A stretch of DNA of 64,000 bases from Guyanagaster necrorhizus. Lineage: Eukaryota; Basidiomycota; Agaricomycetes; Agaricales; Physalacriaceae. The position numbers and the translations under genes were made by a program. The DNA lies in NCBI RefSeq assembly GCF_019112545.1, contig NW_025064889.1, positions 350,217 to 414,216 on the forward strand, in the 5' to 3' direction. Under the pieces are notes generated by a model. It made no database searches. It worked only from the letters and a program-made list of their open reading frames with translations, and was not told the origin of the DNA. This document shows positions 11,199 through 24,597 of this stretch, piece after piece. Numbering within the stretch: position 1 is the stretch's first letter; each line of letters opens with the position of its first letter.

Positions 11199-13728
11199 AT
11201 GCGTCGATTCTTCACGATCTCCCTTCTTCTCGCCACCAAGGTCGCTTCTCAACAGATTTGGGATATTGTAAGTCGACGAGCATCCGCGTTCACCTGGGAT
11301 TTACACGACCCGTAGTGGCAAACGACATGGGACCGCTCCAAATTATTTACCTCGCTTAGTCCATCAACGCCCATTAATTTCGTTTCGCCTGGCACTATTG
11401 GCAGCGCCGATATCGAAGTGGACGACACGTCGACTTACCAGTCGGTGTGGGGATTTGGAGGTTCTCTCAGTGAGTAGCATATGCTCGTAATTGTCACATA
11501 CAACGGACCCCAAAACTATTTGCACTCCAGCCGACTCTGCAGCCTTGATTTTGAACAACCTGAAGGTATGTCTCTTCCTTCTTGTACGGTGCCGATGGAC
11601 TCAACTGCCTTAGTCAACCAATTCCGCCAACTATTGGACATTGTTGGATTACCTCTTCAATCCGACGGATGGGGCAAATGCTGCTGGGCTAAATTATATA
11701 AGAGTTCCTCTGGGCGCGTCGGATTTCTCTGCTGGACGTGCGTTGCTCGCGTTTTATGCGCATATAGGTTTTATTGACAGTACTTAGCGTACAGCTTTGA
11801 TGACACTAGTGGCGACACGTCCTTCAGCAATTTCAATATCAACGATGCACCATCCTACCTTTTCTCGGTTCTCAAGGACATTTACTCTGTAAACAACCGT
11901 GCGTGTTGTTGTACTTGTGAACTTACCCAGTTGTGGTGACGGGAAATCGGGACAGTCATTAAGGTGCATGTTTTGCCATGGTCCCCACCAGGTTGGATGA
12001 AGACCACCGGAACAATGAACGGCGGATCCTTACAATCCACGTATGTTGCTTCTTGTGAGTCATTATTTATATCCAAGCATTCGTACGTATATATCTAAAT
12101 GATCTTCCAAATTCTAGATGCCAACTACCTTCTCAAATGCCTCCAAGGGTTCCAAAACAATGGCATTCCACTGTACGCTATGTCCATCCAGAACGAGCCG
12201 GAGAACAGCGATTCAACCTACCCATCTTGTACCATGCCTGTCTCTGTGGAAGCTCAGATTGGGACGGCACTGAGGACCCTGATGAATGACAATGGATTCT
12301 CCTCTGTGAAGCTCATCGGGTACGAGCACAACTGGGCCGACGCTGGTACCTATCCCATTCAACTCATGGAGGCGGCAGGAGACTCATTCGCAGGGGTATC
12401 TTTCCACTGTTATGCGGTAAGTCTCCTTATACTTCATCCATAAAGCCAAGAGCTTACATGTACTTAGGGTGATGTCACTGACCAAGATACATTCCATACC
12501 GCGTACCCTACCAAAGAGGTTTGTGTTAGTTTGCAACGTGTTGATTCCGCGCGCTGAAACGTATGTTCAGATATATTTCACTGGTGAGTAAGAATGATCA
12601 CTGCGAAGTGGATATATTCATTGTATATGCGCGTCCAGAGTGCACTGGAACCATCGGTAAGTCTCGGCTTTGATTATATTGCTGCATTCCCTCATCGGTT
12701 TTTTCAGGGAGTGATTGGTGGTCTGATATCAAGGTAAGTCTCTATGTTTCCTGAGGGGTACCAGCGCTCAACGATATGTAGTGGTATATGGATAATATGT
12801 AAGTCACTGCAGGCCGGTTACTGAAGATGCTGATCGTTGTTGTCCTCTGCAGCTTCATAGGTAATTTCTGAGACTGCTCTACCCTGCTCCTCTTGACACC
12901 ATGCATACACAGGATCGATAACACACAACTCCCATTCAGGCCTTATGTGGAACATTGCTCTAGATGGAAGTGGCGATCCCGTGTACCCCGGAACGGACAG
13001 CTGTGGGGGCGGTTGTCGGCCCATTGTCCAGGTCAACAGTGACGGAACTTACAGCCTGAACCAAGAATGTAAGCCAATCCTTGCTTCTGCCCTTCGGCCC
13101 CGAAAACACTAAATCGACTTATATTTAGTCTATTCCATGGCCCAGGCATCTAAAGCTATCATTCCGAAGGACACAGGTGGGCCCTTTGGAAAGCGAGTGG
13201 GAGTCACCGTGGGTGGAAGCTTGAGCTGGGCACTCCAAGTGGGAGCATATGTCACAGAAAGGGTTTCTTCGACCGACTGGCTAAGGTACTCTTTGGTCGT
13301 TTTGAACTGTGGGTGATGGATGCTATTGAACGATCAATAAATTGATAGTTCTGATGCACTTAGGGGATGATACAACGAATGGTACTTGGGACCCAACACC
13401 CGTGCAGACGACCATCGAGTTCAGGGGTATGCAGGTAAGCTGGTCATTTATTTATAAGTACCGAATATCGATATTATCACAGGCTACATACACTTTCCCT
13501 GTTGGTGTCACTACGCTCTGGTGGTATGGTACGTGTTTCGCAAGTTTTAGCATTTAGAGTGAACATTTGCTCATGATCTTCCCTGTAGCCGCGCCCACAT
13601 CGTCACTAAATGCCACGGTTGCACAAGAGCCATTTGAGATCTTCGCGGAGACTCAGCCATTGAAGGAGAAGATCTTCGCACCTTATGCTTGGCTACACAA
13701 GTTTGTGACTCAAATTGGGATCAGTTGA
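11199..13728 (+). CDS. Glycoside hydrolase family 30, secreted endo-1,6-beta-glucanase type
   Basis: The N-terminus MRRFFTISLLLATKVASQQ is a signal peptide, so the enzyme is secreted. Exons give SVWGFGGSL, NYIRVPLGASDFSA, YSFDDTSGDTSFSNFNIND, VLPWSPPGWMKT, YAMSIQNEPENSDSTYPSC, GVSFHCYA, IYFTECTGTIGSDWW and a C-terminal beta-domain ending WLHKFVTQIGIS. This is the GH30 pattern. The Glu in QNEPE is the expected acid/base and the Glu in FTEC the expected nucleophile. The WSPPGWMKT and NEPENS motifs fit fungal endo-beta-1,6-glucanases (NEG1/BGN16 type), which cut the 1,6-glucan of fungal walls. Possible roles are wall remodelling or attack on other fungi; this is inferred from the family. About a dozen introns interrupt the gene, several bounding very short exons around 12480-12950, where splice sites are least certain. 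Confidence 0.9.
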
Positions 13729-16022
13729 AGGACAGAGAGAGAAGCCAATATTTGTTTCATTCAAGACACGATTATGTATTCTTGTTCACGACCCGGGATG
13801 ACAAGCATCGACTATTTCTAAGCATACTCCTAATAGCGTAATTCATATAATACATGTTGGATTTCATGCGAAAAGGGATCTGAATTCGGACAGAATAAAC
13901 TAGATAGATAGTTTACACTGCGGAGTCCAGACCAGAAGGTGGGGCTGAGCATAATAAGATGTAATTGGTATTCCACAATCTAGTGTATTCGTGACGTACT
14001 TGATTGTCTACTGATATCACAACTGGAATATAGGCCGAGCTCACGGTGAACTTGAGGATAGTCGGCTTCGAGATCATACGAGCTCCAAGTCCATTACTGT
14101 ACATTGAATTAGTCGGGTCCTTTTGGACGAACAGACACTACATACATTGATGAAATCTAGTCGGGGCACAATAGACCAGCAAGAATGGAGGTCGCAGTGA
14201 TGCGCAATGGCCTTATTGCCCCAAACACGTTGAAACTACAGCAGGAGTTAACCAGATGAGACCACCGGGAGCCCGCCAGCCACTTTGTGAGCGTGGTATC
14301 AGCTACCCCACATCAAATGAGGCCTTAAATGTCACGGCGTACTTCTCCAGAGCACAGTCGGAACCGTAACGGCTCCACCTACGGCCATTGTGAGAGAAAG
14401 AAGGTGGTAGCGCATGGTACTAGGTGGTGCCTCGATCTCGGTGGACATCACGAATAAGTCTGCAATGAATTTACTGGAGAAGCAAAGTCACGTCGTATAT
14501 CAATCTTGCCTATGTACGGATGGCAAAGCAGCTTTTGTCGGTCGGCACATTTAACATCTGTGAGATACTGATGGCCCTTTGAGCAGCCTGAAATGTTCAG
14601 TGAAGATTTGGAACAATGATGAGTTTCTCGGCGATCTTCGATTGCGCATCTGCTGGGTACGCGGCATTTGCCAAGAAAATCAGTCAGATGTAGAAGGAGG
14701 ACTGGAATCTTGCGCTGGTTGTACAAACAATCGCGATAGCAGCACGATTGTTCGGAAAGTAATCGCTAGCGACATGAGTCCCCCAGAAATTGTGAACCCC
14801 AGAATTGAACCCTGAGCACGGGTTCTTTCTAATCATCGCGAAGGGAACGTCGAGCTGGCTGAGACGTACCGTGCGGCGGGTTGACGGACCAAGAGCGGAT
14901 TCATAGCCAAAGTGCAAGGAGGTCGTTGCTAGCTGCCGTTGGTTGTTGACTCATAGGCTAGACTTTAACCAGGGTCTGAAGCCTGTCCAAGGGCCCTAAC
15001 AGTCTGATGGGTTTCCCCTGCCGGGGATTCGTTGAATTTGGGAACTTGGTAACCGAAAGATGTCTGGCAAAGAAGGAAATGAATGCCCAGTAGATAGAAT
15101 TCTCTAGAATTCATCCAGTTCAGACTAAAGGCTGACTAATGGATGCGAATAATAGCAGCAGATATCCGAATCATTGAGCTTGAAGTTTTGGAACTTGACT
15201 CTTAGCAACGAAGTGGGATTAAACGAGCTAGGAAGCTGAAGCACCCGGCGGAAGTTGTGCAGGCATGAGGATACTAATCCTCAAATTCTGCCGTTACAGC
15301 TCACTGCTTTGCAAACTCTAAAGGGTTTCTGATGAGGCATAGAATCGCTTCACGGCTGAGGTCATTGAGGAGCTACTGAGGGCAAAAACTTGAGTAGAAC
15401 CGTCATTCACCGCCGCGGGTGTCGCATCTGTCAAACTCGGCACCAAGGCTGTCGGCCCGGCACAGGCACAGACTCCCGCCATTTCAATTCCTCGACGTCA
15501 ACCGTCAGCCGTACCGCTCTTCAAGCTTCAAGCTAGAAACTTACTAGTTATCGCGAATTCTCTCTCAAATAGTTTATTGAACAGGTCGAATCAATCTTTG
15601 AATTCACTCCGGACGTTAAATGCAATATACAAATTACGGGAAGGGCTTAGCCCGTCTGAACCCTCGGAAAAATGGATTCTTTCATTTCCTTACCGCTCAG
15701 TAGCACTATCTTCGAGGCACCCGTATAAACGCAAGTTTCCCATGCCTTCCCCCCTCAGTGAGCCCTTACTTTCCTTAAACGCGTTATCTGGTCGTACTAA
15801 TGCCGTGATTTTCGACTTTTTCCCAGTAACGAACAAGCAAATGTCTAAAGTCAAACGGTCGCCGAGATCGTGTTGAGCAAAGCCACAGCGGCGTAATATA
15901 GTACGCATCGGGGGCATTTCCGGTTGCTATCGAACAGTCAAAAGAGCGTTCTAATCCCAAAGTGGGGCATTGTCAATGATAAAAGAGGCATTTTCGTAGC
16001 GTTTTTCCATTTCTCATCCATC
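13729..16022. other. Intergenic, no supported gene
   Basis: A 2.3 kb stretch. Open frames reach 99 codons (15577-15876, plus) but none carries a motif I know or links to neighbouring exons. I see no long repeats and no RNA gene. Confidence 0.45.
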
Positions 16023-17288
16023 ATGGTCTCATCGTGCACCTACGTACTTTCTAATAATGTTAATATTTTCTTCACTGATAGTGGTCCTCCACCTGGTTCC
16101 GGTGACTACACTACTCTTGTCATGTTGCATGGCAGCGCCTTTACAGGTGGTAAGTAGCATTGTTACATCCATCGAAGAATGACTGATCATGTCCTCCGCA
16201 GATACATTTGAGAAGCTTCACGGACTCGCTCACAAGGCCAACCTACGCACCGTTATCTGGAATCGTAGAGACTATCCTGGTTCTACTAGATACTCCGATA
16301 ACGAGCTCCAACAACTGCGTAACGGAGAAAAGACATTCCTGGATCACCTTGCTATTCACATGGGAGAGTTCCTTCTACAATTCATTGAGAAGGAAGCCAT
16401 ACCCAAGATCAGTCGCGACCGTAAACTGGGAGGATTCGCCGTTTTGGGGTGGTCAATGGGTGCCACAACCGCCATGGCTTTGTTTGCCGATGCCGATCTT
16501 CTGTCCCGTGCCCAGTACGACATACTAGAGCTCTATATCAAAGACCTTATCTTATACGGTGAGATTCCCTTTGATGTCGATCAAGCTGCGATCTAAACGA
16601 GTTGCATATAGATCCGCCATCCGTATCGCTCGGTATACAGGTTCCCGATGATGCAAAGCCGTACAATCCGTGGGTTGATCCCGAGTACAAGACAGCTGAG
16701 GAACTCTATGGGAACTTTTGCCAATGGGTCACTGGTTATTATGATCACCCCAGTTGCCCGACCATTTATAATATGGACTTTCGTAAACGAGCCGATCAGC
16801 GATCATCTACTTCTTGGACACCAGAACAATGGGCAAAGTATTACGACGAAGGAGCAGCGGTAAGGTCCGAGATATATATGTAAAGTGTTTCATTTCACTA
16901 GATTCTACCTTTTTTCATGAAATGCGTCGATAGGTATACCCCACCAATGTCACCGAAGATTAAAGAGCTGGCTCATAATGTTTTATATAACGAGAGTGTG
17001 ATCTACACTTTTTTCCCTAATGTTCCCGTAACCTATTTGGTAGCGACTCGGTCGACATGGCAGTGTGTTTGGTCGGATATTGTGACTAAGAGACTTCACC
17101 AGGAGTACTCTGACGAAGGGCATAAGATCCGCCCCATACGTTTTGTGACGATTGAAGGAGGCAATCACTTTGTGAGTCAATTATGATCTTTGTGCTCTAG
17201 GCGCACCCTTCTGAACCTCTTTCTCCAGGTTCATTACGATGAACCCGAAAAACTAGTTGATTCTATTCTTGCTGGCATTCGAGTGTAA
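16023..17288 (+). CDS. Alpha/beta hydrolase fold protein
   Basis: The ATG gives MVSSCTYVLSNNVNIFFTDS, then TTLVMLHGSAFTG (the oxyanion-side HG), VIWNRRDYPGSTRYSD, the nucleophile elbow GWSMGA with the catalytic Ser, and near the end IEGGNHFVHYDEPEKLVDSI with the likely catalytic His. Introns split GD|TFEKL, Y|DPPSVSL and others, all short and GT...AG. The overall order (HG, RRD, GxSxG, C-terminal GxNHF) is that of a cytoplasmic alpha/beta hydrolase common in basidiomycetes. No signal peptide is present. The substrate is unknown; an esterase or epoxide-hydrolase-like activity cannot be separated by sequence. The gene ends 208 bp from the end of the convergent urea transporter gene. Confidence 0.8.
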
Positions 17289-17496
17289 GAGGGGGTGCCT
17301 AACAAGCTTGTTCAGCAACATGTGCACTCAGTACCTAAGATGCCGGGAGAGAAGGATATCCGACTACGCTACATACAGCAAGCATATGTGTAACTGTACC
17401 ATATATGAGATATACTGGGATAGTTACAGCTAACCTCTTCAGTCAAAGTACCGCATGACTGGATTCCACGCAATCCCTCAATGGGACAACGGTGCT

Positions 17497-20400
17497 TCAT
17501 GGTACCCTTTGGCCTCTCATGGCTTGGTAACTCCCATATAGAATGTGCGCGATCTGGTCTTTTGATTCCCAGATGGGAAGCAACACCGACCAAGTTCCAC
17601 TCATCAAAGCCCATATGCTATCGAAACCATCAATTTCATCTGTCGAGGGGATAATAGCACCAATACCTACATGGTAACCGAGGCCCAAAATTTATAAAAT
17701 TGTTTATCATAGACATAATGGGAAAAGAACATAGGAATGGGTACTAGGCGGAATTCATCGCGACGTGAGCATATAGACCCGTGTCTGCTGAAGACAGGAA
17801 CATACCAATGATTGCCACGATCGTAGTCAATGTTAAAGAATAATAAGCGGCTCTCTTGAACGCGGCTTGCAGCGTTTTCATGTCTAGTTCACTTTTAAAG
17901 GCCTGGGATCCTGCCTCGTCGGCTTCTACGGCTGTATTGACATCGTCCTTCTTGTCCTGTACATTCTCGGAGGCTCCATCACTGTCGTCAGAGTCGTCCA
18001 AACGAGCGATTCCCCTGGTGCCTTGGAAATCATAATTTGCTGGATCTAAAAGTTGAAGAAGGCGTCTAATCAATATCACAGTGGCAGAGGGGGGTTCTCA
18101 CTTAACAATGATATACAAACAGTGATAATCCCGGAAAACAGAAAACCTGTGAGGCCGCTGCACACAGCCGAGTATGGTTTTGCTAGATTCGTGATGTTGA
18201 TGATACCTAAAGATCCTCAGTGACCTCGCTCAACACCGTACGTAGTCTCACACCGTAAATTTTCCAGCACCCAATGATCCAAGCTGTCAGGCCCAGGACT
18301 GCACCCAGTATCGCGCCAAGGCATATCGCAATCGATGTCAGCTTTCGCCAAGTTACGGTCAGGGTGATCGGAATGACGGCTGGACTCAGGATGACTCCTC
18401 TGGATACCACCGTCGGCAAATGAACGAAGGAATCAAGAACGGGTAACGTACTGAACGTAGAAAAGCTTTTGTAGCCGCGAACGATTCAGTGCTGAGTATC
18501 TTCATGATGCACATGATGCACGCACCCAACCGAGATCTACGCCAGCCTTATTCAGCTACTCGGAGTTATATCTCAGCTGGGAAAAGTAATCCTGAGAGAG
18601 TTACTCAACGATAACGGCCCAGCAACCCATCCACACGGCCCAGAAGCAGATAAAGTAGTGAGAGACACGAACAATCTCAGCTCCTTTAGCACTCGGTTTG
18701 AAGTAAGTTCGGTAGATGCTGGTTGAAGAGGGTGATTACCACACTCAGATTTGAATAAAACGATATACCTACTCGTAAGAGCTACGATAGACATCTGATC
18801 AGGGCGAGAAACCAAGCAGGAGGAGCTCACGTACAAGAGGCTTGAAACGGCAATGAGCTCTGCGCTCGCAGCAGAGGTTACGGCCATGCTAGGACATGAT
18901 CAAGATATGCACGACAACAGCATGGCGTGGCGTACAATACCACCAACAACACGGCAACGGCACCACCCTTTCCCATCAATACTGCCGCTGCTGCAGGGGC
19001 AGCTAACCCCGCACTCGTCTGAGACTCGGAGAGCGGGTTAGGGTATGTGGGGAAATCCGGCTAAAGCATGGAACCTGAATTTCTGCTTAAGGTGAATATT
19101 ATAACCAAAGACCAACATGGTGCAATAGTGCCCTTGCTGCTAAGCCTAGACATGAGGCAAAAGCGAAAGGGATGGCAAACCAGGAAAGGCCACCCAGCAT
19201 CTGATAGAAACGTGCTCTTTTAAACAGTACGACAGCAGAGAAAAGAACGCCTACATATGCCTTTGTCGTCGAGGAAGGGTGGCTTGCGATTGCCTGCAGA
19301 GCGTCAGTGTGTACAGCAGCTACTGGTGTAGATGGACATACACGCTGCCAATAACCTTGATCACAAAACACGCCAGAGAATCCAGACAGAATGGTCGCGG
19401 CGCCGAATACTAATCCTTGGTTGCTCTTCATGGTCAGGTAACTGCCATTTTGATTCCCCTCGACTGGCGTTTCTTCTCCTGCTGCCACCAGGAGGTCGTA
19501 TAAACCTGATAGACCACCTGTGTCCGACGAAGTACCACTATGCTGTGACGTTAGGGGTGCATCTAATTGTGTAACTTTGACATACTAGGCCCGGAAGAGA
19601 AACTGGAGAGGTTACTATTAGGTGAGGGAAATTCGACTCGAGAGAAATGTTTACGATGTAGATGACGACAAATAGAATCACTGTATGGCTCCAATCGCAT
19701 ATAAAAGTCGCACGAAGGCCACTGGGAGTCAAGTTGGTCTTGAAGTGCCACAGGAGTCGGGACAGGACAACGTACCCAACAAGGACATATATCGCAATCC
19801 CGATTGGAAGTAAGAAACATGCAGCTACTGAGATAACCAATCGTCAAGTAGTATACGGTCAAAGAGATGGAGTAGTACCTGTGTTCATGCCTGTCAATGC
19901 AGTGACTGTCGCGGCCCCGCCAACTAAGAAAAGGGTACAATTGAAACGGGTATTCAATATAGACAGTGCAGACGTACGTAGTAGCGAACCGCATACCATC
20001 ATGATGCAGGTGAAAGCATAGAACGTGAAGAGGATATGGGGACCCATCCCGAATCGAGCTCGAACGATCTTGCAGCAGAATAATGATAAGAACAGGTGGG
20101 CCTAATAGATCCTATTTGTATACCTCGAGGAAAGTATGAGCTCCGTTTGCGTTCATTTTTACTTTGGCAGCTACCATGCCGAAGATGGCCAATTGAATGG
20201 TTCCTCCGACACCATACCACCTACGACCGTTTTGGATTAAGAAGATATGGGGGAAGGCAGGGATTAATTCACCAAGGTCCCGAAACACCGAATGTATATG
20301 CAGCTGTACTTGATTGTAGCAAGGTTGCACTCCAGGTCCATGCGCTGACACTGATTGTACGCTCTTCTTGAGTCCAGGTGTATGATGATAAAAGGTAACA

Positions 20401-20831
20401 CTCACATCCCACAGCACACCAAGCCTGGCTGAGGAAAAATGTCAGCTGGGCTTGACTTGATTTATTTAATCCAGTGCAAACCTTTACGCTTCTTGATGCG
20501 CTCTGCAGTAAATATGAGCACTGGTATCCCAGAGAGACGGATATGAAGCAGTCTAGGGCCTACCGTGAATTCCTCCGAAGATGAGGGTGAGATGTCGGTG
20601 AACTTTGCTTGTAGGTACGTCAAAAGCAGCATGACCGCTGCGAAGAAAAATCCAACGCCTATCACACTGTATAAGCGCAAAACTTGTATGCATGAATACA
20701 AATGACGTACCCACTACGACGCCATAACCAACACTTTGGTCTGCCAGGAGCACACAGTTCGCATCCAGATCCTTAGCAGCATAAACACATAACTCACTAA
20801 GCAAAGGCCTAAATTCGGTTTCGACAGACAT
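17497..20831 (-). CDS. dur3: Urea active transporter, DUR3 type (sodium/solute symporter family)
   Basis: A multi-pass plasma-membrane importer of urea (and in yeast polyamines), from the SSS family. Minus-strand exons read in order: [215 protein letters not shown] and a C-terminus [20 protein letters not shown] then [15 protein letters not shown]. These are diagnostic DUR3 segments in the right order. At least 15 short introns are needed, and the splice sites around 18420-18620 are the least sure. Expression in fungi is usually under nitrogen control; no element is assigned here. Confidence 0.9.
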
Positions 20832-21422
20832 GGAGGAACGGAGAGGACTAGGTCATAGATAAAGCAGCTGCACAATCAAGGTCCGGGAGGTAAGGGTTAA
20901 TGGGAAACTTTTGACATTTAAGTTTCCAGTCTGATGGTCGGAGATAACGTTGCCCGAAGAAGACGTTTATATTCAGAAGCATATCTACTAGTGTAGGTAA
21001 GTCCCGCGTCGAGTGGAATTGGACATCGTTCTATTGAGAATCCAGGTGGAAACGAAGGAAGCTGAATTGAAAGAGCCAAATTAATGACGTTTTCACAGAT
21101 GAAACAGTATTAATCGGGATTTCAGTAGCACACGGTGTGTAAACCATCCCGAAAATGACCTTCGAGATTGAGAAAAAATAAGTAATTTAATCACGTGGTC
21201 GTAGTAGCTGGCACCTATTAGGCTGGTTGTATTGGTGAATTTAAGAGCGATAACGAACTTCCTGTACCAACTTGTAAAATTTATTTCGTAGAAAGTGGGC
21301 AAAGTTGAGCATCTCTTTTACATCTGTCCTTGTTTGGCCCCAACCCTGATGCTTTTCAATAGCCATCATGATCCCGAGTAAAATCCACTTTATTTCCTTT
21401 ATTTTCCTTGCCGGGAACAGCG
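20832..21422. other. Divergent upstream region, dur3 / wax synthase
   Basis: 591 bp between two divergent start codons, holding both promoters. Several short frames overlap the region on the minus strand (21093-21444) but show no motif. I assign no specific control site. Confidence 0.4.
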
Positions 21423-22666
21423 ATGGTGGACGAGCGGCGTCCATTTTCCTACTCTCTGCATTCGTTGCTTCCCCAGATCTTGGTTATATCTTTGGCGATA
21501 CCACCAACGCCCTACCGACGTTTGCTATTTCTTCCCATCTTTGTTATTGCTTACTACCTTGTTTACCACACGACTACGGGCGATATCCTGTCTGACCTAT
21601 CCATCGGTGCGACCGTCCCCCCCCTCGTTGCCAGCGCCCTCGACTACATCCTCCTCACCGAACCCCAAATGGAACTGTTCCAGACTGGGCAGATCATCCC
21701 CCAGGCAGCCTTTCCAGACTTGCAATCGCGTCTTAAATGGAGCTTGTGCCTCCTCACCAGTCAAAGAGGCATTGGATGGGCACACGAAGCGCCCAATCTC
21801 CCAGCCTCGCCGTACACGGCTGCCACATCCCGATGGCGCTTCGTCCTCGACCGGATAGTGCAGAGTGCAGTGTGGTTGATTCTTTGGGACGCTGCAGCAA
21901 TGTACACGCGGTACCGGCCTTCCTTCTATATCAGCGGTTCTGAGGAAACGACGTTCCTGGGCAAGTGTGCTTTCGTGTGGGGTTGGGGAGTGCCGGCGAT
22001 TGCGGCGCTGACGATAAATCACGCGTTGCTCAGTGCAGCAATGGTGGCTATAGACAAGTGGGATGTGCAGACATGGCGACCGTTCTATGGGAGCTGGTCG
22101 GAAGCATATACGGTGCGCCGGTTCTGGAGGTGCATCTGTTCCAAGTTGATACTGCAATTGCCGCTGAAATTTATGTGTTAGCCGGACCTGGCACCAACTC
22201 CTTCGAAGGGTGCGTTCAATTTCTTGACCTTTCACCAAGTCTTACGCCTTCACAGAACATAACCACCCCAGGCCATCGCCTTGTCTCCCAGCTTTCCCTC
22301 CCAAAAGACTCCGTCCTTGCAGGGTACATCAAACTATACACCGCCTTTTTCGTGTCGGGATGGATTCATCACAGCTCTGACTACATGGTCCTGGGGTACC
22401 ACGGCGGGGCGCTCAAGTTTTTCATGTCCCAGGCGCTCTGTATCACAGTGGAGAGCGCCGTCCTGGCTTTGGGTCGGCGCTTAGGCCTCGTGGGCAGTCG
22501 TAATCTGCTCTGGCGCATCGTAGGGTATATTTGGGTTCAATCATGGTTCGCCATGTGCTTGCCCATGTATATCAACCCACAGAATAGGGCAGGGGTATCA
22601 GAGGCTGGTGTCAACCCTGGAATTATCGAAGGGCTCTGGAAGTGGTGGATTACCACCCAACAGTAG
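21423..22666 (+). CDS. Wax-synthase-like membrane-bound O-acyltransferase
   Basis: The first ATG in the long frame gives MVDERRPFSYSLHSLLPQIL. The protein has many hydrophobic spans, the motif RGIGWAHEAPNLP, an intron-split FW|SRTWHQLLRR, and FFVSGWIHHSSDYMVLGYHG with the presumed catalytic His, ending GLWKWWITTQQ. The RTWHQ and SGxxH features in this order are those of the wax synthase/MBOAT-like family of fungi. Members esterify fatty alcohols, or in secondary metabolism acetylate terpenoids (Tri7/AurJ-like). The natural substrate cannot be inferred here, because no terpene or polyketide gene is nearby. Two introns are placed at roughly 22133-22180 and 22209-22257. A frameshifted relic of a related gene lies at about 31.8-32.0 kb on the other strand. 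Confidence 0.8.
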
Positions 22667-22907
22667 ATAGTTTGGATATCCTAAATTTTTTTGGGTTATA
22701 GAGTGACTTGATTCAAAGATTATCGTATTGAACTTCGGGTATATTCTTTTCTAGACAAGCAAAAAATGGGTTCGGTCGCAACGCATGACAATTTGTCCTT
22801 CTATTATAAGAGTAAACAACTGTCCGGAAAAAGTACACAAAGCTCTCCAATTAAAATGCCAGCAATATTTACGCTAATAGTAGAATGTACACACCCTCCA
22901 AAATGTC

Positions 22908-24597
22908 TAGCCAGATGTAGGCCAAGTGTCCTGGAAGACATAAGCATCTTCTGTAGGAGGACTGATCTTTGCAATCCTCCCTAGTCGTTCGTCTACCAGG
23001 AAAACAAATCAGAAGCAATACAATCACTTATCGAAGAGGAACGTACAGGTAGGGTCATTATCGATATGCTCAAAATGTTTAAGCTTCCAAGTGGTCTTGG
23101 CAGCAATTTCGTCCTTCCTCCTTTGCCTTTGATCATTCTAAAGAACCTTATTAGCAGATTGAAAACATATCAACGTGATACTTACCTCAATCTTTGTCTT
23201 TTCCCTACTCGCGAGCTCGAAATCGCCTTCTCTGATACCTTTCGCTACCAGATTCCACAACTTTCTGCTCTCAAACTCCCCCATCTCACCGCCTTCCTCA
23301 CCACCAATAACTGTTACCTCCTCCTTCGGGCCCGTGACATCGTGGAACTCCCTTCCAGATCGAGGACCACCAATAAACTTGCTAATTGTATGCCACAGCC
23401 CTTCGATGACGTGATCTTTCCCCCCGCCACCACACCCAGGTACTGGAGTAAGGATGGCCTTAAATGAGTGAGATTTACCTGTGAAGTAACCTCGGCCCTT
23501 GTAATCGATCGTCGCGACGTAGTTGCCCCCGATGATGTAGGTGTTCTCCGCAAGCTCGATATAGGGTGAGCCGTACCACAGGCCGTCTATCCGTAATCGA
23601 GGAAGCGTGATGAGATACTCAATGGGTTTTCCAGATGGAGGCGTTACGGTAAGGATCGCATGTCCGATTTGCTTGACGATGATGGAACCTCCTGCACGAA
23701 CTCTTACATTCAGCCAACGACGTAAATATATTTTACACACGCCTACCACTGAAACTGGTCTTCTGGGCGTTGTGTCCTACCAACTTGACGCCCTTGCTCT
23801 TGTTTTGGATAACATACGCGGTTATGGGTGGATGGTGCGAAACTTGCTCAACCAACAGATCCGTCCGACCACGTCCGTTTCGATCAGGCCATTGACCATA
23901 GAACAACCTGGATCGTCACAGGGGTCAGAAGCTGGTATGAGGGGATACCAGGTGGGAAACGCGTGGACTGACTCTCCAAGAACCGGATTCAATGGTCTAT
24001 GAGGAGGTTAATGGCTGGAGGGTGAGTGATCGTTTAATGAAGAAGGGGGAGACGATTCACTTCTTCTCAGAGCCCATAGATTCATTTCGTGAGGTATACT
24101 GACCTTTGAGGGTGCTCTGTGGTAAGACGATTTACTAATGGTCAGGGTTGCCAGTAACTTTAAGAATCAAGGAAGCAAAGACGTACGATGAACCACTCAA
24201 GTACAGCAAGTGCGCGCTCCTCATCCGTCGCCGCATCTGAAATGGCGGCAAATAATTCTGGACGTTCACACCAGTATGCTGATAATAGTGTTAAGGCCCG
24301 GATACGTGAATAACATGCACCATCACAATATTGAACTACACACCAGGGAATTCCGTAAGGGATACGGGCGACAGGATAAATGGCGGCGCAGTCATCGATG
24401 AGAGGTCTCCTGAAAAAGAGGCGATCCTACGTATGCAACGACTGAGCCCGCCTGCAGTATAACAGCTGATGCAGCACGCACGTTCTGAGAAACGATGTCC
24501 AGCTGCTGCGCTGGGCGGCGGGAACGGCCTAGAGACCCTGTTCAGCATCGTTGGCGACAGCGAGCAGGGAGCATACTTCTCCGACTTGGTCAGACAT
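22908..24597 (-). CDS. Oxysterol-binding protein, Kes1/Osh4-like
   Basis: A soluble lipid-transfer protein exchanging sterol and phosphoinositide between membranes. The minus-strand ATG at 24597 gives MSDQVGEVCSLLAV. Later exons read SFSGDLSSMTAPPFILSPVS, LTEFPAYWCERPELFAAI, ALAVLEWFISTLKGQ, PLNPVLGELFYGQW, the family signature VEQVSHHPPITAYVI, GVKLVGHNAQKTSFSGG, YIIGGNYVATIDYKGRGYF, TGKSHSFKAIL, RQRRKDEIAAKTTWKLKHF and a C-terminus AYVFQDTWPTSG. EQVSHHPP is perfect, and no PH or ankyrin domain precedes it, so this is a short ORP of the Kes1 type. The terminal exon uses a splice at about 22978/23049. The first intron (after AEQ) and its acceptor are the least certain. It converges on the wax synthase gene with 241 bp between the stops. 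Confidence 0.9.
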